Source: Parvibaculum sp. (lineage in GTDB: Bacteria > Pseudomonadota > Alphaproteobacteria > Parvibaculales > Parvibaculaceae). Taken from it: a stretch of 7,350 nucleotides of DNA. The translations under genes and the position numbers were made by a program. Positions 1-6,687 of this stretch are shown in pieces. Each line of letters starts with the position of its first letter. The first letter of the stretch is position 1. The DNA is taken from contig JACIYQ010000277.1 of NCBI GenBank assembly GCA_014359855.1, forward strand, positions 1-7,350, in the 5' to 3' direction. Below the pieces are notes generated by a model. That model was not told the origin of the DNA, did no database searches, and saw only the letters and a program-made list of their open reading frames with translations.

Positions 1-60
1 CGGCATTGCGCGGTGACGCCTGAACGGGCGGCGCCGGAAACGGGGATAGAGGGCGCGTGA
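1..60 (+). CDS. Possible 3' end of an upstream gene (partial)
   Basis: Frame 1 is open from the window edge to a TGA at 58-60 and encodes about 19 residues ending in GIEGA. Most codons end in G or C, as in the real genes here, and the stop sits 17 bases before the heparinase ATG, which suits the end of the preceding gene of an operon. The peptide is too short to identify. In related alphaproteobacteria the gene before this heparinase homologue is often the rRNA methyltransferase rsmB, but the residues seen do not resemble the usual RsmB C-terminus, so I do not assign it. Another frame closes at 21-23 and cannot be excluded. Confidence 0.3.
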   Translation, partial: RHCAVTPERAAPETGIEGA

Positions 61-77
61 ACGGAGGGCCGTCTCCA

Positions 78-1976
78 ATGGCCGAGACGCGTGCGAGGAC
101 CGCAGAGCAAGGACGCAGCGCCGTCATGCGCCGCACGCCTGCATCCGCAGGCAACCGCACGATCGATCTCGCAGGCGCGGCGCTCGTCCGCGCGCGCGAT
201 GCCGCGCTCGCCCGCGCTTTCAACACATGGCTCTACGGACAGACGCTGCTCGGACCCATGCCCGATCACATGGTGCTTTATCCGCCCGAGCTTCGGCCCG
301 GCCGCACCTCGCAGGCCGACGCTCTTTTTCAGGGCCGCTGGTTCCTGCCCGGCGGGCAGGTGCGCACGCCGGGCGGTTCATCGCCCTTCGCCGCCGATCC
401 GCCGAGCGAAACCTGGGCGGAGGAGCTGCACGGCTTTTCCTGGCTGCGCCATTTCACCACCGCGAACGAGACCGGCACCGGCGACACGGCGAGGCGCTAT
501 GCGCAGAAACTCGTCGCCGACTGGATCTCCAATGAGGGCAACTGGCATCCCATCGCCTGGCGGCCGCAGGTCATCGGGCGCCGCCTCATGTCCTGGGTCG
601 CGAATGGCGCGCTCATCATCGACGGGTCGGAACTCGTCTACCGCTCGACGCTGCTGCGCAACATGGCAAGGCAGGCGCGCCACCTCGCCCGCGTCGCCGC
701 CATTGCACCGGCCGGCGAGCCGCGCATCACGGCCGCCATGGGTCTCGCCTTCTCCGGCCTCTGCCTCTCCGAAGGCCACAAGCGGCTGGCGAAAGGACTG
801 AAACTCCTCTGCCGCGAACTCGACCGGCAGATCCTGCCCGATGGCGGCCATGTGAGCCGCAACCCTTCCGCGCAATTGTCGATCCTGCTCGACCTGCTGT
901 CGCTGCGCGATGCGCTCTCCGCGCGCCGCATCGACGTACCCAAGCCCGTGCGCGATGCCATCGACCGGATGACGCCGATGCTGCGCTTCTTCCGGCACGG
1001 CGATGGCAAGCTCGCCCTGTTCAACGGATCGACGGAAGGACCCGAAGGCGCGATCGACGCCGCGCTTGAGCGCGACGACGCAAAAGGCCGCCCCTTCGGC
1101 TTCGCACCGCATTCGGGTTATCAGCGCCTTGCCGCCGGGCCTGTGAACCTCGTCGCCGATACCGGGCCGCCGCCGCCCGGTGCCTTCAGCCATGAGGCGC
1201 ATGCGGGCTGCCTCTCCTTCGAAATGAGCGCGGGCCGCGCCCGCATGATCGTGAATTGCGGCGCGACGAAAGTGCTCGGGCCGGACTGGGAAGCGGCGAG
1301 CCGGGCGACGGCGGCGCATTCGACACTCGTCCTTGCCGACACCTCTTCGGCGCGCATGCTGAAGGGAAAGATATCGCGGCGGCTTCTCGGGCCCCGCGTG
1401 ATGGAAGGCCCCGTCGCGGTCGAAAGCCGCCGCAACGAGAACGAAGCGGGCGTCTGGCTCGAAACGGCGCATGACGGCTATGCCGGCCTTTTCGGCCTCA
1501 TCCACCACCGCCGCCTCTTCCTGTCGGCAACGGGCGAGGACCTGCGTGGCGAGGACAGGCTCGACACCGCCGCCGCACCGCGCCGCCGCATGCCCTGGCA
1601 GCGGCTCTTCCGGCACCGCATGCCGCAAGACCCCGGCTTCACGATCCGTTTCCACATTCATCCCGATGCCCGCATCTCGCTCGCGCATGACAGGACCAAC
1701 GTGCTGGTGCTGCTGCCGAACGGCGACGGCTGGCAGTTCCGCGCCCGCGCGGACGGCGGCGAATGCGAAATCGCGATCGAGGAAAGCGTCTATCTCGGCT
1801 CCGGCGACACGACGCGGCGCGCCGAGCAGATCGTGGTCGCGGGCCGCGTCTTCCGGGGCGAGGCGCGCGTCAACTGGGCCTGGCGGCGCCTGTCGACGCG
1901 CAATGCGGGGCATCCGAAGCGCGAGGACGCCGAGGTGCCGGAACTTCCCGATCTGGAGCTTCCGGCGGGCGGCTAG
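78..1976 (+). CDS. Heparinase II/III family protein
   Basis: A 632-residue protein of the heparinase II/III family, polysaccharide-lyase-like proteins with an N-terminal alpha/alpha-toroid and a C-terminal beta-sandwich. The helical part (about 30-330) includes the family-like stretch WRPQVIGRRLMSW (161-173) and a SRNPSAQLSILLDLL segment (260-274). The beta part (about 345-605) has HSGYQRL (345-351), ATAAHSTLVLADTSSAR (410-426) and HHRRLFLSATGEDLRGED (476-493). H345, Y348, R409 and H414 are candidate active-site residues by family analogy only. No signal peptide or membrane segment is seen, so it looks cytoplasmic. The ATG at 78 is chosen because GGAGGG (63-68) lies 9 bases upstream; a GTG at 57 in the same frame, overlapping the previous stop, is less likely. 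Homologues commonly sit next to purH in Rhizobiales, but the substrate is unknown. Its TAG stop lies in the end of the palindromic element that follows. Confidence 0.88.
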   Translation: MAETRARTAEQGRSAVMRRTPASAGNRTIDLAGAALVRARDAALARAFNTWLYGQTLLGPMPDHMVLYPPELRPGRTSQADALFQGRWFLPGGQVRTPGGSSPFAADPPSETWAEELHGFSWLRHFTTANETGTGDTARRYAQKLVADWISNEGNWHPIAWRPQVIGRRLMSWVANGALIIDGSELVYRSTLLRNMARQARHLARVAAIAPAGEPRITAAMGLAFSGLCLSEGHKRLAKGLKLLCRELDRQILPDGGHVSRNPSAQLSILLDLLSLRDALSARRIDVPKPVRDAIDRMTPMLRFFRHGDGKLALFNGSTEGPEGAIDAALERDDAKGRPFGFAPHSGYQRLAAGPVNLVADTGPPPPGAFSHEAHAGCLSFEMSAGRARMIVNCGATKVLGPDWEAASRATAAHSTLVLADTSSARMLKGKISRRLLGPRVMEGPVAVESRRNENEAGVWLETAHDGYAGLFGLIHHRRLFLSATGEDLRGEDRLDTAAAPRRRMPWQRLFRHRMPQDPGFTIRFHIHPDARISLAHDRTNVLVLLPNGDGWQFRARADGGECEIAIEESVYLGSGDTTRRAEQIVVAGRVFRGEARVNWAWRRLSTRNAGHPKREDAEVPELPDLELPAGG

Positions 1977-2099
1977 ACCGTTTTCCAGGCAGGTGGAACC
2001 ACCTGCCGGTTCGGAAAGCGGTCCAGACTATAAGCGACGAGCAGATTTTCACGATGAACGGGATCGCAAAGCGATTCCGTTCATCGTGATCTGCTCTAG
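1973..2099. repeat. Double-palindrome intergenic element (RIME-like)
   Basis: The whole gap between two convergent genes is a structured element. Palindrome 1 spans 1976-2023: a 9-bp inner stem (GGCAGGTGG 1988-1996 with CCACCTGCC 1999-2007) and an 11-bp outer stem (1976-1986 with 2013-2023, one T-G wobble), separated by an asymmetric 1-versus-5-base bulge. Palindrome 2 spans 2039-2096: arms 2039-2067 and 2071-2096 around an AAA loop, perfect apart from a three-base TTT bulge and one wobble pair. The spacer 2024-2038 is unstructured. The outer ends are inverted, CTAGA (1973-1977) and TCTAG (2095-2099). The architecture and size match the short mosaic elements (RIME type) known between genes in Rhizobiales. 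I cannot confirm the family from one copy. No long T tract follows either hairpin, so termination is possible but unproven. Confidence 0.75.
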
Positions 2100-2337
2100 G
2101 CGCTCTTCTTCGGCGCGAGCACCATCTGGCTCTGCCTGACGACCGCGCAGAGGCGGCCGTCGCCCCCACCGTATCGGCGAGCGCCATGATCGCGCCGCCA
2201 TGCAGGATATCGGGGATCGTGCAGAGTTCCCTGGCGACGGCGAGCGTCGCCACCAAGCGGCCGGGGCTCGCCTCCACGAGTTCGATGCCGGGGAGATTGG
2301 CGAAGGGCAGATAGGAGAGGTCGGACGGCGTACTCAT
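2096..2337 (-). pseudogene. PaaI-like hotdog thioesterase, internally deleted
   Basis: Starting at ATG 2337 (AAGGA about 8 bases upstream), the reading frame encodes a hotdog-fold acyl-CoA thioesterase N-terminus, with HGGAIMALAD at residues 46-55. In the PaaI/YbgC-like families the HGG turn and the following Asp (here D55) form the active site. The family frame stops making sense after ADTVGA (about residue 59). The family C-terminus, GRLCAVVRQSQMVLAPKKSA, then appears in a different frame and ends with TAG at 2098-2096. The two parts total about 79 residues, whereas this family usually has about 130-145, so roughly 60 residues of central beta-sheet are missing and the frame is broken at about 2156-2168. 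The uninterrupted frame runs on into the palindromic element with non-family sequence. It is unlikely to fold or act. The stop codon lies in the CTAG end of the element. Confidence 0.8.
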
Positions 2338-2352
2338 GACGATATCCTTGAA

Positions 2353-2382
2353 TTTCCTCGATTTTTCCGGGTTTTGAGGAAA
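2353..2382. promoter_or_regulatory. Inverted repeat TTTCCTC-N16-GAGGAAA
   Basis: TTTCCTC (2353-2359) and GAGGAAA (2376-2382) form a perfect 7-bp dyad with a 16-base A/T-richer spacer, in the divergent region between the thioesterase remnant and purH and only about 15 bases upstream of the thioesterase ATG. It could be an operator or a weak leader hairpin near that gene's ribosome-binding site. A 7-bp dyad can occur by chance, and no regulator gene lies nearby. Confidence 0.25.
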
Positions 2383-2441
2383 GAGCCTAGCCGCCTCCAA
2401 CCGCAATTTCGACTACCTCGCGGGTAAAGCAGCTGCGCTGC

Positions 2442-2470
2442 CTTGGCCCCCTCGCCGCTTCATGCTATTG
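2442..2470 (+). promoter_or_regulatory. Putative sigma-70 promoter of purH
   Basis: CTTGGC (2442-2447), a 17-base spacer and CTATTG (2465-2470) resemble the alphaproteobacterial housekeeping consensus CTTGAC-N17-CTATAT, with five of six and four of six matches. Transcription would start near 2477, giving a leader of about 35 bases before the purH ATG. No riboswitch-like structure fits in so short a leader. The call rests on sequence similarity alone. Confidence 0.4.
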
Positions 2471-2511
2471 CCCCGGCCATCTTCTCCCCGCCTGCCCGGA
2501 GCCCCGTCCCA

Positions 2512-4125
2512 ATGGTATCCCTGAAAGCCCACCCGAAAGCCGCCGACGTCCAGCGCGTCCGCCGCGCGCTTATCTCCGTCTCCGACAAGACCGGCCTTGC
2601 CGAGTTCGCCCGCGCGCTGCACGAGGCGGGCGTCGAACTCGTTTCGACCGGCGGCACGGCGAAGGCGATCAAGGAGGCGGCGCTGCCGGTGAAGGACGTG
2701 TCGGACCTGACGGGCTTTCCCGAGATGATGGACGGGCGCGTGAAGACGCTGCATCCGAAAGTTCATGGCGGGCTGCTCGCGATCCGCGACGATGCGGACC
2801 ATGCCGCCTCGATGAAGGAACACGGCATCGGCGGCATCGATCTTCTCGTCGTCAATCTCTATCCCTTCGAGGCGACGGTGGCGAAGGGCGCGGCCTATGA
2901 CGAATGCGTCGAGAACATCGATATCGGCGGTCCGGCCATGATCCGCGCGGCGGCGAAGAACCATGCCTATGTGGCCGTGGTTGTGGACGCCGCCGACTAC
3001 GGCACGGTGCTCGGCGAGATTTCGGCCAGGGGCGGCACCTCGCTCGCGCTGCGCACAAAGCTTGCCCAGAAAGCCTATGCACGCACGGCGGCCTATGACG
3101 CGGCGATCTCGAACTGGATGGCGGACGCGATCGGCGAGACGGCACCGGATTACCGCGCCTTTGGCGGCAGCCTGAAACAGACGCTGCGCTACGGCGAGAA
3201 CCCGCATCAGATCGCGAGCTTCTATGTGACAGGCGAAAACCGCCCCGGCGTGTCGAACGCCGAACAGCTGCAGGGCAAGGAGCTTTCCTACAACAACATC
3301 AACGACACGGACGCCGCCTTCGAACTCGCCGCCGAATTCGATCCGAAGCTCGCGCCCGCCATCGCGATCATCAAGCATGCGAACCCCTGCGGCGTCGCAA
3401 CGGCCACGACGCTCGCCGCCGCCTATCGCAAGGCGCTGGCCTGCGACCCGGTTTCGGCCTTTGGCGGCATCATCGCCGCGAACATGCCCCTCGACGGCGA
3501 GACGGCGGAGGAAATCGCGCGCATCTTTACCGAAGTGATCATCGCGCCCGATGCCGACGAAGACGCGCGGCGCATCATCGGGCAGAAGAAGAACCTCCGT
3601 CTGCTGATCACACATGGCCTGCCGGATGCAGGCGCGCCGGGCCTCAACTTCAAGGCGGTCGCTGGCGGCATGCTGGTGCAGTCGCGCGACAATGGACGCA
3701 TCGACGACCTCGACCTCAAGGTCGTGACGAAGCGCGCGCCGACCGCGCAGGAAATGGCCGACCTCAAATTCGCCTTCCGCATCTGCAAGCATGTGAAGTC
3801 GAACGCGATCATCTATGTGAAGAACGGCGCCACCGTCGGCATCGGCGCGGGACAGATGAGCCGCGTGGATTCGGCGCGCATCGCCGCGCGCAAGGCGCAG
3901 GACGCGGCGGACGCGGCCGGCGAAAAGACGCCTGCCACCATTGGCTCCGTCGTCGCGTCGGATGCTTTCTTCCCCTTCGCGGACGGGCTGCTTTCGGCGG
4001 CGGAAGCGGGCGCGACGGCGGTGATCCAGCCGGGCGGTTCGGTGCGCGACGACGAAGTGATCGCGGCGGCCGACGAAAAGGGCCTCGCCATGGTCATGAC
4101 GGGCATGCGCCACTTCCGGCACTGA
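2512..4125 (+). CDS. purH: Bifunctional AICAR transformylase / IMP cyclohydrolase
   Basis: PurH catalyses the last two steps of de novo purine synthesis in the cytoplasm: formylation of AICAR by 10-formyl-tetrahydrofolate, then ring closure to IMP. The 537-residue product is full length for the family. The N-terminal MGS-like cyclohydrolase domain (about 15-155) carries STGGTA (45-50), GRVKTLHPKVHGG (75-87), NLYPFE (115-120) and DIGGPAMIRAAAKN (137-150). The transformylase domain (about 160-537) carries RYGENPHQ (226-233), the KHANPCG motif with catalytic Lys-His (K288, H289), DPVSAFGG (312-319) and KSNAIIY (429-435) with the conserved Asn at 431. It ends in GMRHFRH, typical of the family. 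ATG 2512 is preferred: the in-frame TTG at 2443 overlaps the promoter candidate and would add a 23-residue non-family extension. The ribosome-binding site is weak (GGAG about 11 bases upstream). It is probably monocistronic, as a terminator follows. Confidence 0.97.
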   Translation: MVSLKAHPKAADVQRVRRALISVSDKTGLAEFARALHEAGVELVSTGGTAKAIKEAALPVKDVSDLTGFPEMMDGRVKTLHPKVHGGLLAIRDDADHAASMKEHGIGGIDLLVVNLYPFEATVAKGAAYDECVENIDIGGPAMIRAAAKNHAYVAVVVDAADYGTVLGEISARGGTSLALRTKLAQKAYARTAAYDAAISNWMADAIGETAPDYRAFGGSLKQTLRYGENPHQIASFYVTGENRPGVSNAEQLQGKELSYNNINDTDAAFELAAEFDPKLAPAIAIIKHANPCGVATATTLAAAYRKALACDPVSAFGGIIAANMPLDGETAEEIARIFTEVIIAPDADEDARRIIGQKKNLRLLITHGLPDAGAPGLNFKAVAGGMLVQSRDNGRIDDLDLKVVTKRAPTAQEMADLKFAFRICKHVKSNAIIYVKNGATVGIGAGQMSRVDSARIAARKAQDAADAAGEKTPATIGSVVASDAFFPFADGLLSAAEAGATAVIQPGGSVRDDEVIAAADEKGLAMVMTGMRHFRH

Positions 4126-4141
4126 GGAGCTTTTCCGAAGG

Positions 4142-4173
4142 GCCTCCGCGATGGAAGTCGCGGCGGCTTTTTT
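4142..4173 (+). terminator. Intrinsic terminator of purH
   Basis: A G/C-rich hairpin pairs GCC-T-CCGCGA (4142-4151) with TCGCGG-C-GGC (4158-4167), with one T/C mismatch and a six-base loop, followed directly by TTTTTT (4168-4173). It lies 16 bases after the purH stop. The opposite strand has no T tract after the hairpin, so it should stop purH transcription but not the converging MFS transcript. Confidence 0.85.
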
Positions 4174-4179
4174 CATGCC

Positions 4180-5607
4180 TCAGTGAACGACGCTTGTCGC
4201 GCGCTCTTCCTTGACGAGGAGGAAGAGCAGAAGACCGGCCAGGATCATCGGCGCCGTCACCATCAGACCGAAGCGCTGGTTCTGCGTCGCCTCGGTGACG
4301 ATGCCGATGAGGAGCGGCGCGATCCAGGCCGTCGCCTTGCCGACAAGGGCGAAGAGACCGAAGAACTCCGTCATCATTTCCCTTGGCGAGATGCGCGCCA
4401 TCATGGTGCGGCTCGATGCGATGACCGGGCCGACCATCATGCCGAACAGGCCGACGGTGAGCAGGAAGAGCTGCTGCGGCAGCGTCGAGAAGGCCCTTGC
4501 GTCCGGCGCAACGGCGACTTCCACGACATAGAAGATCCGGTCGCGGTCGAAGGAAAGCAGCAGCAGGAAGGTCAGGAGAACGCCGATGAGCGCCCAGACG
4601 AGCGTGCGCTTCGAGCCGATCTTCAAATCGACCCAGCCGCCGGCAAAGGCGCCGAAAGCGGCAAAGAGCGTTACCCAGATGCCGTAGACGGCCATCTCCA
4701 CCGCGCCCCAATGGAAGATTGACGAGGCGAGAATGCCGCCAAAGACGAAGATCGCCGTCATGCCGTCATAGAAGATCATGCGCGCGACGAGATAGAGCCC
4801 GACATTGCGGAAGTGGCGAACGGAGCGGATCGTGCTCCACAGGCGCATGACGCCCGCCTTCGCCGCTTCGCACCGCCCGAGGCCGCGCCCCTTCTGGTCC
4901 GGCACGAGGAAGAGAAGCGGCAGCATGAAGACGACGAACCAGAGGCCCGAGATCGGCCCGACGATGCGGTCTGTCTCATGCGCTTCCTTCGAGAGGCCGA
5001 ACAGCGGCTCGTCGGGAATGAAGGGCGCCTGCACCTCGCCCGGCAGTTGCAGCAGGAGAAGCACGAGGACGAGCGCGACGATGGCGGCAAGCTGGCCGAC
5101 ACCGATGCCGATGCCCGACAGAAGCCCGATGCGCCGGTCGGAGGCGATGGTCGGCAGCATGGCATTGGCGAAGATGATGGTGAGCTCCATGCCGATGGCG
5201 GCAATGATGAGTGCGAGCGCGACCGGCAGCAGCGGCTGTCCCGGCACGGCGAACCAGAGGCCGAAACAGCCCGCCGCGCAGAACAGCATGGAAAAGACGA
5301 TCAAGGGTTTGCGCGGTCCCGCCGCATCCGCCATGGCGCCGAGAAGCGGGCTCATGAGCGCGATGGAAATGCCGGAGACCGCCTGCACATAGCCCCAATA
5401 GGCCTGGCCCTGGATGGGATTCGCGGCAAGGACGCCTGTGAAGAAGGGCGGAAAGAGAAAGATGGTGATGAGCGAGAAATAGGTCTGGTTCGCCCATTCA
5501 TAGAGCACCCAGGCGCCCTGCGCGACGTTGGACGCGGGCTCGCCGCCTCCCGTATCGTGCGGCGGCTGAAGCTCAGGCACCGCTCCTTCGACTATCGCAG
5601 CATTCAT
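4180..5607 (-). CDS. Atg22-like (UMF1-type) MFS permease, intact
   Basis: A 475-residue inner-membrane permease of the major facilitator superfamily, UMF1/Atg22-like branch. About 12 hydrophobic segments can be read, near residues 42-60, 72-92, 101-120, 126-150, 159-187, 219-236, 269-292, 301-324, 333-352, 376-398, 414-436 and 448-466. Family-like features are YEWANQTYFSLI (36-47) before the first helix, ELTIIFANAMLP (141-152), and SSRTMMARISP followed by TEFFGLFAL (398-421). The fungal founder Atg22 exports amino acids from the vacuole; the bacterial substrate is unknown. ATG 5607 has a strong GGAGG (5619-5615) seven bases upstream. Without that choice, the open frame runs another 115 residues into non-membrane sequence. 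The start overlaps the stop of the upstream paralogue as ATGA. No clear terminator on this strand follows the stop. The gene has no frameshift or gap, unlike its neighbour. Confidence 0.92.
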   Translation of the reverse strand: MNAAIVEGAVPELQPPHDTGGGEPASNVAQGAWVLYEWANQTYFSLITIFLFPPFFTGVLAANPIQGQAYWGYVQAVSGISIALMSPLLGAMADAAGPRKPLIVFSMLFCAAGCFGLWFAVPGQPLLPVALALIIAAIGMELTIIFANAMLPTIASDRRIGLLSGIGIGVGQLAAIVALVLVLLLLQLPGEVQAPFIPDEPLFGLSKEAHETDRIVGPISGLWFVVFMLPLLFLVPDQKGRGLGRCEAAKAGVMRLWSTIRSVRHFRNVGLYLVARMIFYDGMTAIFVFGGILASSIFHWGAVEMAVYGIWVTLFAAFGAFAGGWVDLKIGSKRTLVWALIGVLLTFLLLLSFDRDRIFYVVEVAVAPDARAFSTLPQQLFLLTVGLFGMMVGPVIASSRTMMARISPREMMTEFFGLFALVGKATAWIAPLLIGIVTEATQNQRFGLMVTAPMILAGLLLFLLVKEERATSVVH

Positions 5608-6609
5608 TCCGCCGCCTCCGCGCGTTCTTCCGTCACGAACAGGATCAGGGCCAGTCCTATGCCGAGCAGGAGCAAAACGGAAGCGAAACCGGCACGCTGG
5701 CTGTGGAAGAACCATGTGCAGAAGCCGACAAGCGCCGGCCCGATAAAGGCTGTCGCCGTGCCCGACAACGCATAGAGACCGAAAAATTCCGACATCTTGG
5801 AAGCGGGGCGAGACGCGCCAGCATGGTGCGGCTGTTCGCATAGGCCGCCGTGATGCAGATCGCGACGATGATGACGACGACGAGATACATGAGTTCAGGC
5901 CACGTCGCGAAGAAGGGCAACGACCAGACCGGTTCGGCCGACGCGGCGTCATAGGGCAGGAAAAAGATTTTGGCCGGCGTTATCGAAACGGCGAGGAGTA
6001 CGCCAAGCGCCGTGCCGCCGATCGAGACGAGCACGGCCGTCTTGCCGTCATGTAGAACATGCGCGCGGCGAGATAGATCGCGATGTTGCGGTAGTGTCGG
6101 AGTTTCCGGACGGTTCCGACGACGGAACCGAAGCCGCGCCGGATCGCCTTGCCGACGGGCACCCGTTCCCCTTTCACATCCGGCGTCCATAAGAGCAGCG
6201 GCAGCGAAAAGACGAGCAGCCACACGGCGACGATGAGGCCGGAAATACGGCTGTTTTCATGCGCGCCCGCATCGATGCCGAAGAGAGGCACCTCGAGCAC
6301 GAAGCTCCAGCCGGCCGCGCCGGGCAGCATGAAGGCCCAGAGCGTGAAACAGAGAATGATGATGTTGCCCCAGATCGTCTGGCCGCGAACGGGATCGCCC
6401 GCCACCGTGCTCGTGAAACAGGGCGAGAAGATATAGATGGTGATGAGGATGACGTATGGATTGCGGGCCCATTCGAACAGCGCCCAGCTGAGCTGGCCCC
6501 GGCCGTCGGCCGCCTCTCCGCCATCGGCGGAAAGGAGCTGCGCGCTTGCCTGTCCGGGTATCTGGATGCGAACGGGCTCCGCTTCGGACCCTTTGTTGAC
6601 GGCATCCAC
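5604..6609 (-). pseudogene. Atg22-like MFS permease, degraded paralogue
   Basis: This is a tandem paralogue of the downstream MFS gene. Probable start GTG 6609 has GGAGG nine bases upstream. Frame 1 gives FEWARNPYVILITIYIFSPCF (split: FEWARNPYVI, then LITIYIFSPCF), matching the intact copy's first helix, and runs to YLAARMFY near 6052. The family sequence then continues one frame over (DGKTAVLV to RTMLARLAP, 6049-5804), and shifts again to end with SKMSEFFGLYAL to TEERAEAAE at 5604. Each shift looks like one missing base. Against the intact copy, about 100 residues are missing near 6345-6372 (helices 2-5) and about 45 near 6026 (helices 7-8). Even repaired, it would encode about 335 residues rather than about 475. 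Translation as it stands ends at about 5980. A functional permease is very unlikely; assembly or sequencing error is the alternative. Confidence 0.85.
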
Positions 6610-6687
6610 TATCGAAATCCTCCCCAATCCCGGTTCTTTTGCGGGCAGTGGAGCACGAACGGAAGGATCAGGGAAGCATCGGCGGGC

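Noticed and set aside
378..1913. 511-residue open frame antisense to the heparinase gene
   Set aside because: It is a high-G+C shadow: the composition is Arg/Ala/Gly-rich and low-complexity, there is no recognisable motif, and the sense frame carries clear family motifs throughout.
1973..2099. Insertion sequence or CRISPR repeat
   Set aside because: There is no transposase, no regular repeat-spacer pattern and only one copy in the window. A small palindromic intergenic element fits better.
2443..2511. 23-residue upstream extension of PurH from a TTG
   Set aside because: The residues do not match the family N-terminus, the TTG overlaps the promoter candidate, and ATG 2512 gives the usual family length.
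4126..4160. GGAG...CTCC inverted repeat after purH as a terminator for the convergent MFS gene
   Set aside because: The stem is only four pairs, and no T tract follows on the - strand.
2413..4176. 587-residue open frame antisense to purH
   Set aside because: It mirrors the codon structure of purH, with a His/Arg-rich composition and no family motif. purH is unambiguous on the + strand.
4813..5775. 320-residue + strand frame across the intact MFS gene
   Set aside because: The charged, low-complexity translation is a shadow of a membrane-protein gene on the - strand, which has clear helices and family motifs.
5608..5952. 115-residue N-terminal extension of the intact MFS gene
   Set aside because: The extension is Arg/Ser-rich and overlaps the recognisable C-terminal coding region of the upstream paralogue in another frame. 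The internal ATG has a strong ribosome-binding site.
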